Assembly: GCF_003315415.1 (NCBI RefSeq)
Contig: NZ_QNSB01000011.1
Coordinates: 1 to 64,000 of the forward strand
Source: Brevibacterium sanguinis
Lineage (GTDB): Bacteria > Actinomycetota > Actinomycetes > Actinomycetales > Brevibacteriaceae
DNA length: 64,000 bases
Direction of reading: 5' to 3'
Shown here: positions 9,432 to 16,925 of the stretch, in pieces
Layout of the letters: each line of letters starts with the position of its first letter
Numbering within the stretch: position 1 is the stretch's first letter
Position numbers and translations under genes: made by a program
The notes under the pieces: generated by a model
What the model saw: the letters and a program-made list of their open reading frames with translations, nothing else
Database searches by the model: none
What the model was told of the DNA's origin: nothing

Positions 9432-10967
9432 CGCCGACAGATTCTCCTCACCGCAGGCGCGCGGGCCCTGCGAGCGCTCACCCTCGCACGATCGCGGGCA
9501 GGCAGGTACCCCGCCCGCGACCAGAACAGCGACTTCCTCGGCCCCGAGCCCCGGGGCAGGGACGCGAGGACATGGCACATCCGGGACAAGCGGAAGCTCT
9601 CGACGAGGCTGCGCGAGTTCTTCCTCTACTCGCCGTCCCTGGGTCGCACCGTCGGCGTCCGCGTCCTCCTGCCGGGGGTGCCGCAGGAGGTCAGCCCCGT
9701 CATCCACCTCTACCACGGCGGAGGCGACGACTTCCGGTCCTGGACCGACTTCGGCGCGGCCGAGGAGCTCACTCGCACCGCCCCGTACCTCATCGTCATG
9801 CCCGACGCCGGTGCCGGCACCTACTCCCGGGTCGCGGTCGGCAGCCGGGTCCACGACTGGCCGGCCTTCCACACCGTCGAGATCCCCGACTTCCTCCAGA
9901 AGACCTACTCGGTGAGCCCCGAACGCGAGGACCGGCTGCTCGCCGGGCTGTCGATGGGCGGCTACGGTGCGATGAAGTACGCCGCCTGGCACCCCGACCG
10001 GTTCGGGTCGGCGGCCGCCTTCTCCTCTCCCTTGGACCCGCTGTCGGCGATCCCGGCCTTCGACATCATCGCGCTGCGCGAAGGCGCCCGGACCCTGTTC
10101 GGCGACCCCACCGCCGAGCGCAGCGAGTGGATCGCCAACTCCCCCTACGGACTCGCGGAGAACCTCGCCGATGTCGACGTGTGGCTGAGCGCGGGCTCGG
10201 GACGGATGGAGCCGAAGGACCGCGACCTCCTCGAGATCATGGTCAGCCGGCAGGGCGAGCGCTTCTCCGCGCGGCTCAGCGAACTCGGCATCCGCCATTC
10301 CTGGTTCCCGCGGACCAGCGGCCTGCACGACTGGGCGGCGTGGCAGCGCGAGCTCGCGGCCTGGCTGGGCGCCCTGCAGCGTCGCCGTGACTACGGTGGA
10401 ACGACCCGACGCCGAGGTGCGCGCAGAGTCCCCGACGGTGGGGAGTTCACCTACCTCACCGGCCACCCGCTGTTCGAGATCCACGGCTGGCGGGTCGAGA
10501 TCTCACGGCGTCGGGCCCAGATCGTGAGGTTCGACCGGGTCAGCGCGGCCGGCTTCTCCCTCACCGGGACGGGCAGCTTCCGGGTCCGCACCCCCGCGCT
10601 GTTCCGGCCCGGTCTGCTCCACACCGTCACCGTGACCGGCCCCTCGGGCACCGACGAGCACTCGCAGCGGGCCGACAAGTCGGGTCGGCTGACGTTCACG
10701 GGGCGACTGGCCCCGGCGATGCACGATCCGATCATCCCCGGAAAGCGCACCCGCCACTTCCCGACCATCGGGCAGGCCGAGGTGACCTCGGTGACGATCG
10801 CCGCCGCCGAGGACGAGGAGGCGGCCTCCACGGACACCTCGGCGGCCGGTGTGCCGAAATCGGCACACGTCGGTGACGGTTCGCGGCGCGACTCCGAATA
10901 TAGTGAACTCGGCGCTGAAGCCGAATCGAAGAACAGCGGGGGCTCCGGCTCGATGGACCGTCGCTGA
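9429..10967 (+). CDS. Esterase D/antigen 85-like alpha/beta hydrolase with an extra C-terminal domain
   Basis: Residues of roughly 50-315 form an esterase D-type alpha/beta hydrolase. The oxyanion-side motif HLYHGGGDDF is near residue 95, the nucleophile motif GLSMGGYGAMKYA near residue 175 (serine of GxSxG), and a late HDW supplies the probable catalytic histidine. A second part of about 150 residues (GHPLFEIHGWRVEI through the repeated GSFRVRTPALF-like strands) looks beta-rich and is not recognised. It is followed by an acidic, low-complexity tail. No clear signal peptide is seen. The gene lies between menD and menC, but size and type argue against MenH. Likely acts on an ester or thioester; the substrate is unknown. 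Confidence 0.65.
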   Translation: MRRQILLTAGARALRALTLARSRAGRYPARDQNSDFLGPEPRGRDARTWHIRDKRKLSTRLREFFLYSPSLGRTVGVRVLLPGVPQEVSPVIHLYHGGGDDFRSWTDFGAAEELTRTAPYLIVMPDAGAGTYSRVAVGSRVHDWPAFHTVEIPDFLQKTYSVSPEREDRLLAGLSMGGYGAMKYAAWHPDRFGSAAAFSSPLDPLSAIPAFDIIALREGARTLFGDPTAERSEWIANSPYGLAENLADVDVWLSAGSGRMEPKDRDLLEIMVSRQGERFSARLSELGIRHSWFPRTSGLHDWAAWQRELAAWLGALQRRRDYGGTTRRRGARRVPDGGEFTYLTGHPLFEIHGWRVEISRRRAQIVRFDRVSAAGFSLTGTGSFRVRTPALFRPGLLHTVTVTGPSGTDEHSQRADKSGRLTFTGRLAPAMHDPIIPGKRTRHFPTIGQAEVTSVTIAAAEDEEAASTDTSAAGVPKSAHVGDGSRRDSEYSELGAEAESKNSGGSGSMDRR

Positions 10968-10988
10968 CGAACACCCGAGAGGTCAATC

Positions 10989-11723
10989 ATGAAACGCACA
11001 CTCCCCGTCCTCGCCCTCGTCGTGGGGCTGAGCCTGGCCGGCTGCTCCGGAACCGACTCCGCGGAGACCGGCGGCGGTGCCGCCACCGAGTCCGCAAGCG
11101 GTGGCACATCCGAGTCGGGCACCGCGGCCGAGGCGCCGGCGGCGACCCAGCTCGACAAGGACCAGCTGACGACGATCCTCGAATCCACCGAGGTCGACGG
11201 CAAGAAGTTCTCGTCCGTGGACGTCGGTGCCGGCGGCGGCGCCAACGCGGCGGTCAAGACGCTGGAGGACGCGGAGTTCTCCCCCGCCGAGTGCAAGGAC
11301 CTGTCCCTGGCCGCACTCAACATCTCCCAGCAGGCCAACGGCACGACGGTGGCCGGCATCTCCAACGACAACACGCTGAGCGTGGGCCTGGTCAGCTTGG
11401 CCGACGTCGACGCCGCCACGAAGCAGCTCTCCACCTCGAGCACGATCACCGACAAGTGCGGCGAGGTCACCGTCAAGGCCAGCGGCATGGAGATGACGAT
11501 GAAGTCCGAGACCTTCGAGGCGACCGTCGAGGGCGCCGACGAGGCGGTGGGCGTGCGCGCATCGATGGAGGCCGGCGGTGCGCCGTCGTTCACGACCGAG
11601 ACCGTGACCAGCCGCACCGGCAACAACCTCGTCTCGGCCGTCAACATGGCCCCCGACGGGGACGAGAAGGCGGCCGTGACCGCGGCTCAGGCCTTCGTCG
11701 AAGCGATCAAGTCCGCCGGCTGA
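10989..11723 (+). CDS. Probable lipoprotein of unknown function
   Basis: This 244-residue protein begins with a lipoprotein signal peptide: MKRTLPVLALVVGLSLAGCS, with lipobox LAGC and the modified cysteine at residue 19. A Gly/Ser/Thr/Glu-rich linker follows to about residue 50, then a soluble domain. The domain has two cysteines (in SPAECKDL and TDKCGEV) that could form a disulfide outside the cell. The layout resembles small mycobacterial-type sensor or substrate-binding lipoproteins, but no family is recognised. GAGAGG precedes the ATG, and the gene follows the esterase gene by 21 nt, so they may be cotranscribed. Its 3' end overlaps the convergent menC gene by 17 nt. Confidence 0.75.
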   Translation: MKRTLPVLALVVGLSLAGCSGTDSAETGGGAATESASGGTSESGTAAEAPAATQLDKDQLTTILESTEVDGKKFSSVDVGAGGGANAAVKTLEDAEFSPAECKDLSLAALNISQQANGTTVAGISNDNTLSVGLVSLADVDAATKQLSTSSTITDKCGEVTVKASGMEMTMKSETFEATVEGADEAVGVRASMEAGGAPSFTTETVTSRTGNNLVSAVNMAPDGDEKAAVTAAQAFVEAIKSAG

Positions 11724-12849
11724 GCAGGAGGTCCCAGCACTCCTGCAGCCGCGTCGACCACCACTCGCGTCGCCCCGGAGCCACGGCCAACGCCTTGAGG
11801 CGGTCGGGGTCCGGGGCGATGCGCGTGGTGGGGATCCTCCCCCGGACCGGGGTCAGTCCGGGGCTGACGACGTCCTCGGCGAAGAGTCGCGCGGTCCCCA
11901 GACCGCATGCCGGGGACGGGCCGAGGAGCTCGCGGCTGCGCGCGGTCACCGGCAGCGTCGCCGCCAGCTGCGCGCCGGCGGGCAGTCCGACCGAGGACTC
12001 GAGCGCCGAGGACACGACGGCGGGCAGCCCGCACTCCGCGACGACCGCGCGCGCGGCGGCGATCCCGCCGAGCGGCTGGACCTTGACGATGATGACCTCG
12101 GCGGCGCCGAGGCGGGCCACGCGCAGGGGGTCCTCGGCCTTCCGGATCGACTCATCGGCGGCCAGCACGACGGGCAGGTCGCGCTCGGCCAGGGCCGAGC
12201 GCAGCCGCGCCATGTCCTCGACCGCCGCCACCGGCTGCTCGACGTACTGGAGGTCGAACCGGGCCAGCGCCGTACAGGCCCGAACCGCCTCGGGCAGGCT
12301 GTAGCCGGCGTTCGCGTCGAGGCGCAGCACCGTCGAGGGGAACAGCCGCCGGAACTCGCCGAGGCGCTCGAGATCCTCCGGCAGCGACTCGAGACCGCGT
12401 TCGGCGATCTTGGCCTTGACCGTGCCGACCGGCCCGAAGCGCGCGAGGATCGGCTCGACGTCCTCGACGCGGCAGGCCGGCAGGGTGGCGTTGACCTCGA
12501 CATGGGACGGCAGCGGGTCCGGCGTCTCGGCGATGGTCCGGTCGGCGCCGGACCGGTCGGCGCCGGACCGGTCGGCGCCGGACCGGTCGGCGCCGGTCTG
12601 CGCCATGTCGGCCACGTCGGCACCGGCGCGGACGGGACAGCCGGCGAACTCGAGGGCCGCGCGCAGCCACCGGGCCGCCTCGGGGACGTCGTACTCGACG
12701 AACGGCGAGAACTCCGCCCACCCGGCGGGACCCTCGAACAGGAGCACCTCGCGCTCGGTGATGCCGCGGAAGCGGGTGACCATCGGCAGCCGCACGACAT
12801 GGAACTCGGGCAGCAGATCGACGATGCGCGCGGGCGGGGATTCGGCCAT
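11707..12849 (-). CDS. menC: o-Succinylbenzoate synthase
   Basis: This enolase-superfamily dehydratase makes o-succinylbenzoate from SHCHC. The catalytic set is visible in order: VKAKI (general base lysine), RLDANAGY, YVEQPV and ADESIR (metal ligands Asp, Glu, Asp), and VKVQPLGG (second lysine). An unusual insertion of four GADR(S/T) units lies at about residues 84-104, just before the conserved VNATLPA, encoded by a 15-bp tandem repeat. It lies in the N-terminal capping region, so catalysis may be unaffected. It diverges from menB with 44 nt between them and overlaps the convergent lipoprotein gene by 17 nt. Confidence 0.92.
   Translation of the reverse strand: MAESPPARIVDLLPEFHVVRLPMVTRFRGITEREVLLFEGPAGWAEFSPFVEYDVPEAARWLRAALEFAGCPVRAGADVADMAQTGADRSGADRSGADRSGADRTIAETPDPLPSHVEVNATLPACRVEDVEPILARFGPVGTVKAKIAERGLESLPEDLERLGEFRRLFPSTVLRLDANAGYSLPEAVRACTALARFDLQYVEQPVAAVEDMARLRSALAERDLPVVLAADESIRKAEDPLRVARLGAAEVIIVKVQPLGGIAAARAVVAECGLPAVVSSALESSVGLPAGAQLAATLPVTARSRELLGPSPACGLGTARLFAEDVVSPGLTPVRGRIPTTRIAPDPDRLKALAVAPGRREWWSTRLQECWDLLLSRRT
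12536..12600. repeat. 15-bp tandem repeat inside menC
   Basis: The unit GTCGGCGCCGGACCG begins at 12541, 12556 and 12571, with a partial fourth copy at 12586. It encodes GADRS units on the minus strand. Near-perfect identity between copies, including third codon positions, points to recent expansion by slippage. Confidence 0.9.
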
Positions 12850-12881
12850 GGCACCACCCTATAGCCCGGACCACCAGGCGA

Positions 12882-12896
12882 TAGGCTGGGGCAATG
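12882..12896 (+). promoter_or_regulatory. Putative leaderless promoter of menB
   Basis: TAGGCT at 12882-12887 is followed by 6 nt (GGGGCA) and the ATG at 12894. On the other strand a TATAGG hexamer lies 8 nt before the menC start, so the 44-nt gap seems to hold two back-to-back promoters. Confidence 0.45.
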
Positions 12897-13811
12897 ACGG
12901 TTTCAGACATCTTCGACCCGACCCTCTGGCGTGAGGTCTCCGGCTTCGACTTCACCGACATCACCTACCACCGGGCGATCAACCCCGACGGCTCCGACCT
13001 CGGCTGCGTGCGCATCGCCTTCGACCGCCCCGAGGTCCGCAACGCCTTCCGCCCTCACACCGTCGACGAGCTCTACCGGGCCCTCGACCACGCCCGGCAG
13101 ACCTCCGACGTCGGCGCCGTCCTGCTCACCGGCAACGGTCCCAGCCCCCGCGACGACGGGTGGGCGTTCTGCTCCGGCGGGGACCAGCGCATCCGCGGCC
13201 GGTCCGGCTACCAGTACGCGACCGGGGAGACCGCCGAATCCGTCGACCCCGCCCGCGCCGGCCGCCTCCACATCCTCGAGGTCCAGCGCCTCATCCGCAC
13301 GATGCCCAAGATCGTCATCGCCGTCGTCCCGGGCTGGGCCGCCGGCGGCGGGCACAGCCTCCACGTCGTCTGCGACCTCACCATCGCCTCGAGGCAGCAC
13401 GCGAAGTTCAAGCAGACCGACGCCGACGTCGGCTCCTACGACGCCGGCTACGGATCGGCGTATCTCGCGAAGCTCGTCGGCCAGAAGCGGGCTCGCGAGA
13501 TCTTCTTCCTCGGCCGCACCTACTCGGCGCAGGAGATGGCGGACATGGGCGCCGTCAACGAGGTCGTCGACCACGAGCAGCTCGAGACCGCGGCCCTGAC
13601 GATGGCCCGGGAGATCCTCGGCAAGTCCCCCAACGCCCAGCGCATGCTCAAGTTCGCGTTCAACCTCGTCGACGACGGCCTCATGGGCCAGCAGGTCTTC
13701 GCCGGGGAGGCCACCCGCCTGGGCTACATGACCGACGAGGCGGTCGAGGGCCGAGACGCCTTCCTCGAGAAGCGCGCCCCCGACTGGTCCCCCTTCCCCT
13801 GGCACTACTGA
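12894..13811 (+). CDS. menB: 1,4-Dihydroxy-2-naphthoyl-CoA synthase
   Basis: This crotonase-fold enzyme closes the second ring of menaquinone, turning o-succinylbenzoyl-CoA into DHNA-CoA. It shows the actinomycete MenB pattern: VLLTGNGPSPRDDGWAFCSGG (positions near residue 80-100), then VPGWAAGGGHSLHVVCDLTIAS for the oxyanion hole, DADVGSYDAGYGSAYLAK for the active-site aspartate and following loop, and the C-terminal AFLEKRAPDW. Length (305 aa) fits. menE follows after 2 nt, and the gene is the first of a likely menB-menE-menA operon. Confidence 0.95.
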   Translation: MTVSDIFDPTLWREVSGFDFTDITYHRAINPDGSDLGCVRIAFDRPEVRNAFRPHTVDELYRALDHARQTSDVGAVLLTGNGPSPRDDGWAFCSGGDQRIRGRSGYQYATGETAESVDPARAGRLHILEVQRLIRTMPKIVIAVVPGWAAGGGHSLHVVCDLTIASRQHAKFKQTDADVGSYDAGYGSAYLAKLVGQKRAREIFFLGRTYSAQEMADMGAVNEVVDHEQLETAALTMAREILGKSPNAQRMLKFAFNLVDDGLMGQQVFAGEATRLGYMTDEAVEGRDAFLEKRAPDWSPFPWHY

Positions 13812-13813
13812 TC

Positions 13814-15043
13814 ATGGGACCCGTCGGTGAGACACAGGGTCGCCGCGTGGACTCACTCCCCGCCGCCATCGACCGGGCCCTGAGGGGCCGGTCGATCCTC
13901 GTCCTCCCCCGCACCCGGGAGGGCTCGATCACCGAGGTGGACGCCCGTGCATTCGCCGGTGACCGACCGCCCGCGCTCATCCTCCACACCTCCGGCTCGA
14001 CCGGCACGCCCAAGGCGGTGGCCCTGTCCGCTCGGGCCCTGACCGCCTCGGCGGAGGCGACGCAGCGGTTCCTCGGCGGTCCGGCGGACTGGCACCTCAC
14101 CCTTCCGGTCAACCACATCGCGGGCTTCCAGGTCGAGCTCCGCTCCCACCTCGGCGGCGGGGAGCCGGTGCGCAGCGCCTCCGGCCGGTTCACCGCCGCC
14201 TCCTTCGCCGCCGAGGCCGATGAGCTCCTCGCCCGCTCCCGACGCTCGGGTCGGTCGACGTGCACCTCGCTCGTGCCCACCCAGCTCCACCGGATCCTCG
14301 AGGATCCGGCCGCGACGCGTGCGGCCGCCGGGATCGATGCGATCCTCCTCGGCGGTGCGGCGGTGCCGCCCGTCCTCCTCGAGCGCGCGGACACGGCTGG
14401 GCTGCGGATCGTGCGCACCTATGGGATGAGCGAGACCGCCGGCGGGTGCGTCTACGACGGCGTCCCCTTCGCCGGCGTCGAGATCTCCCTCGCCGAGGCG
14501 GGGACGATCGACGTGCGCGGCGACGTCGTCGCCGACTCCTACGTCGAGTTCGCCCCCGACGGCGGGATCCGGCCGGTGCCGTCGGCGGCGCTGCGCGTCG
14601 AGGACGGGGTGCGGACGATGCACACGAGCGATCTCGGTCGCCTCGACGACGGAGTGCTCAGCGTGCTCGGCCGCGCCGACGACATCATCGTCTCCGGCGG
14701 CACCAACGTCTCCCCGCACGCCCTGGAGACCGGTCTGCTGGCCGCGTGGTCGGACGCCGGCGTCGCCGAGGTGCTCGTCACCTCGGTGCCCGACGACGAG
14801 TGGGGCCAGCGCCTCGTCGCCCTCATCAGGCGGGCCGACGGGGTCGAGGGGAACGGTGGCCCGCGCGAGCTCGCCGAACGGCTCAACTCCCGGGTCACCG
14901 CGCCCAGGGACACCCTCCTGCCGCATCTCGTGTTCGCCGTGCCCGAGATCCCGATGAGGTCGATCGGCAAGCCCGATCGGCGGGCCGCGGCCGAGCTCGC
15001 CCGGGAACTCGCCGCCGGGCTCCCCGAATACCCTCCTCGGTGA
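13814..15043 (+). CDS. menE: o-Succinylbenzoate-CoA ligase
   Basis: This AMP-forming ligase activates o-succinylbenzoate with ATP and CoA to feed MenB. Motifs in order are the P-loop LILHTSGSTGTPKAVALS near residue 57, RTYGMSETAGG for adenylate binding, TSDLGRLDDG with the hinge aspartate, and the late SIGKPDRRAA with the catalytic lysine. At 409 residues it is shorter than many acyl-CoA ligases, which is usual for actinomycete MenE. The open frame extends upstream through menB, but the ATG at 13814, 2 nt after the menB stop, is the sensible start. Confidence 0.93.
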   Translation: MGPVGETQGRRVDSLPAAIDRALRGRSILVLPRTREGSITEVDARAFAGDRPPALILHTSGSTGTPKAVALSARALTASAEATQRFLGGPADWHLTLPVNHIAGFQVELRSHLGGGEPVRSASGRFTAASFAAEADELLARSRRSGRSTCTSLVPTQLHRILEDPAATRAAAGIDAILLGGAAVPPVLLERADTAGLRIVRTYGMSETAGGCVYDGVPFAGVEISLAEAGTIDVRGDVVADSYVEFAPDGGIRPVPSAALRVEDGVRTMHTSDLGRLDDGVLSVLGRADDIIVSGGTNVSPHALETGLLAAWSDAGVAEVLVTSVPDDEWGQRLVALIRRADGVEGNGGPRELAERLNSRVTAPRDTLLPHLVFAVPEIPMRSIGKPDRRAAAELARELAAGLPEYPPR

Positions 15044-15094
15044 TCACTCTGTACGATGAGACGGTTCCGATCGTCAAGGGAAGGCCCTGCATCC

Positions 15095-16027
15095 ATGGCC
15101 ACTGCCGCGCAATGGCTCTCCGGAGCCCGTCTTCGCACCCTGCCGCTGGCCGTCGCGCCGGTTCTCATCGGCACCGGAGCGGCCATCGGATCCGTGGGCG
15201 GTCTCTCGGCGTTCATCATCGGCGACTTCACGAAGAACGGTCATGAGCACTCGCTGCGGCTCATCCTCCTCAAGGCCCTGCTCGCGCTCCTCGTCTCACT
15301 GAGCCTGCAGATCGGATCGAACTTCGCCAACGACTACTCCGACGGCATCCGCGGCACCGACGACGAACGGGTCGGCCCCCTCCGCCTGACCGCCTCGGGT
15401 CTGGCCGCTCCTGCGCAGGTCAGACGGGCCGCGTTCATCTTCTTCGGCATCGCCGCGGTGGCGGGACTGGCGCTCGTCATCGCCTCACAGGCCTGGTGGT
15501 TCCTCGCCGTCGGCGCGGCCGCGGTCGCCGCGGCATGGTTCTACACGGGAGGGAAGCGCCCCTACGGGTACATGGGCCTCGGAGAGGTCTTCGTCTTCGT
15601 CTTCTTCGGCCTCGTCGCCACGCTCGGCACGATGTGGATGCAGGTGGGCAACCTCAGCCTGAGCGGGTGGGCCGGTGCGGTGGCGATCGGGTCGCTCGCC
15701 TCGGCGGTGCTCATGGTCAACAACCTTCGGGACATCCCCACCGACGTCGAGGCGGGCAAGATCACCCTGGCCGTGCGCCTCGGCGACGATGCCGCCCGCA
15801 CCGCCTACGCGAGCCTCGTGCTCGCCCCCTTCGCCCTGCTGGCGCTCGCGATCATCGACGGACATCCGGCTGCGGCGCTGGCGATCCTCGCCCTCGTCCT
15901 CGCCCTCGGCCCCCTGGGGACAGTGCTGCGCGGGACGACCGGACCCGGGCTGATCCCGCCGATCAAGTCGACGGGGCTGACCGCGCTGTGCTTCTCGGCG
16001 CTGCTGGGGCTCGGCCTCGCGCTCTGA
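15095..16027 (+). CDS. menA: 1,4-Dihydroxy-2-naphthoate polyprenyltransferase
   Basis: This UbiA-family membrane enzyme attaches the polyprenyl tail to DHNA, giving demethylmenaquinone for MenG. The first aspartate-rich motif is NDYSDGIRGTD and the second is DIPTDVEAGK with KITLAVRLG. About nine hydrophobic segments are present. The ATG at 15095 is preferred over the upstream start at 15056 because GGAAGG lies at the right distance and the protein then begins MATAAQWLSGARLRTLPLA, as in homologues. It is probably cotranscribed with menB and menE (51 nt after menE). Confidence 0.93.
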   Translation: MATAAQWLSGARLRTLPLAVAPVLIGTGAAIGSVGGLSAFIIGDFTKNGHEHSLRLILLKALLALLVSLSLQIGSNFANDYSDGIRGTDDERVGPLRLTASGLAAPAQVRRAAFIFFGIAAVAGLALVIASQAWWFLAVGAAAVAAAWFYTGGKRPYGYMGLGEVFVFVFFGLVATLGTMWMQVGNLSLSGWAGAVAIGSLASAVLMVNNLRDIPTDVEAGKITLAVRLGDDAARTAYASLVLAPFALLALAIIDGHPAAALAILALVLALGPLGTVLRGTTGPGLIPPIKSTGLTALCFSALLGLGLAL

Positions 16028-16051
16028 GCCTCAGCCCGCGCCCGAGCCCTC

Positions 16052-16072
16052 AGCGCCCGATCCCTCGGCGCT
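16052..16072. terminator. Possible terminator hairpin after menA
   Basis: AGCGCC at 16052-16057 and GGCGCT at 16067-16072 form a 6-bp stem with a 9-nt loop between the convergent menA and DUF4229 genes. No T-tract follows, so this is weak. Confidence 0.3.
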
Positions 16073-16080
16073 CGTCGGCC

Positions 16081-16347
16081 TCAGCGCTCGTCGTCGACGA
16101 TCCGGTCCTCGGCGGCCTCGTCGCTGGCCGTGGCCATCTTCGCCTTCTTCCGCTCGCTCAGGCGGTGCTCGATGTCGGCGGCGACCTGGGCGCGCATGCC
16201 GCCGAGGAACAGGTAGCTGAGCAGCGCGCCGATGATGACGGCGGCCACCGCCATGACGAGGGTCAGGCCGAGGAACGGGTAGAGGACGAGGCCGACGGCG
16301 ACGACGATGCCGAGCCGGGCGAGGGTGTAGATCCAGAAGCTGCGCAT
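16081..16347 (-). CDS. DUF4229 family small membrane protein
   Basis: An 88-residue protein with two hydrophobic segments (about residues 7-27 and 29-50: TLARLGIVVAVGLVLYPFL and LVMAVAAVIIGALLSYLFLG), followed by a charged cytoplasmic tail (HRLSERKKAK and an acidic end). The pattern fits DUF4229, a small actinomycete family usually found next to menA or the menaquinone genes, as here. The start at 16347 is chosen because a TAGAAT hexamer lies 7 nt upstream, which suggests a leaderless mRNA; an ATG 9 nt further upstream is the alternative. Function is unknown. Confidence 0.75.
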   Translation of the reverse strand: MRSFWIYTLARLGIVVAVGLVLYPFLGLTLVMAVAAVIIGALLSYLFLGGMRAQVAADIEHRLSERKKAKMATASDEAAEDRIVDDER

Positions 16348-16360
16348 TGACGACATTCTA
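16345..16360 (-). promoter_or_regulatory. Putative leaderless promoter of the DUF4229 gene
   Basis: Read on the minus strand, TAGAAT (16360-16355) is followed by 7 nt and the ATG at 16347. Confidence 0.4.
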
Positions 16361-16420
16361 GTCGCTGGGCACAAGGCGTTTTCCCACCGGATCCCTGAGT
16401 TCCTGTCCAGGTTCGTCGCT

Positions 16421-16435
16421 TATCCTGGGGGCATG
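16421..16435 (+). promoter_or_regulatory. Putative leaderless promoter of the PLDc_N gene
   Basis: TATCCT at 16421-16426 is followed by 6 nt (GGGGGC) and the ATG at 16433. Confidence 0.4.
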
Positions 16436-16867
16436 GCTCGACTACTCATTGCCGGGATCGTCTTGGCAGCGGCGATCACCCTCTACGGTCTCTTCGACTG
16501 TCTGCTGCGAGACCGTGGGCTGATTCGAGTCCTGCCGAAGCCCGTCTGGGCGCTCATCATCCTCCTCATCCCGATCCTGGGATTCGGGCTCTGGTACGCC
16601 TTCGGCCGCGGCACCGAGGCCAAGCCGTCGGCCGCGCCGCGGTCGGGTCCGCTCGCCCCCGACGACGATCCCGACTACCTGCGACAGGTCGCGCGCGAGG
16701 TGCAGCTGGGCAAGCACCGCCCCCGCACCCCCGATGCCGAGGACGAGAAGGACACCGCGGACTCGGACGACGCCGAGAAGCCGGTGGACGACGATGACGA
16801 GGACAAGCCCGGCGAGCACGGTTCCGGCGGCCCCAAGGGCGAGGGCCGCGGCGGCCAGGCCGGCTGA
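16433..16867 (+). CDS. PLDc_N domain small membrane protein
   Basis: A 144-residue protein with two membrane segments in its first 60 residues (LLIAGIVLAAAITLYGLFDC and WALIILLIPILGFGLWYAFG). This is the phospholipase D N-terminal (PLDc_N) membrane module without any PLD catalytic domain. The remaining 80 residues are charged and low complexity, ending in Asp/Glu- and Gly-rich sequence. Proteins of this build are common beside men genes in actinomycetes; the function is unknown. It converges with ccsB, and both share the hairpin at 16891. Confidence 0.75.
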   Translation: MARLLIAGIVLAAAITLYGLFDCLLRDRGLIRVLPKPVWALIILLIPILGFGLWYAFGRGTEAKPSAAPRSGPLAPDDDPDYLRQVAREVQLGKHRPRTPDAEDEKDTADSDDAEKPVDDDDEDKPGEHGSGGPKGEGRGGQAG

Positions 16868-16890
16868 GCCCTGCTCCTGATCCACGCCCG

Positions 16891-16925
16891 CTGCACTCCT
16901 ACTCCAGTCCGGAGTAGGAGTGCAG
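16891..16925. terminator. Perfect 15-bp inverted repeat between convergent genes
   Basis: CTGCACTCCTACTCC and its exact complement flank a 5-nt loop (AGTCC). The ccsB stop codon (16899-16901) and its last eight codons are built into the hairpin. Lying between the convergent PLDc_N gene and ccsB, it probably terminates both. No strong T-tract is present on either side. Confidence 0.7.

Noticed and set aside
9429..10967. Assignment of the alpha/beta hydrolase as MenH
   Set aside because: It is about twice the length of MenH and its GLSMGGYGAMKYA motif and domain layout fit esterase D/antigen 85 proteins.
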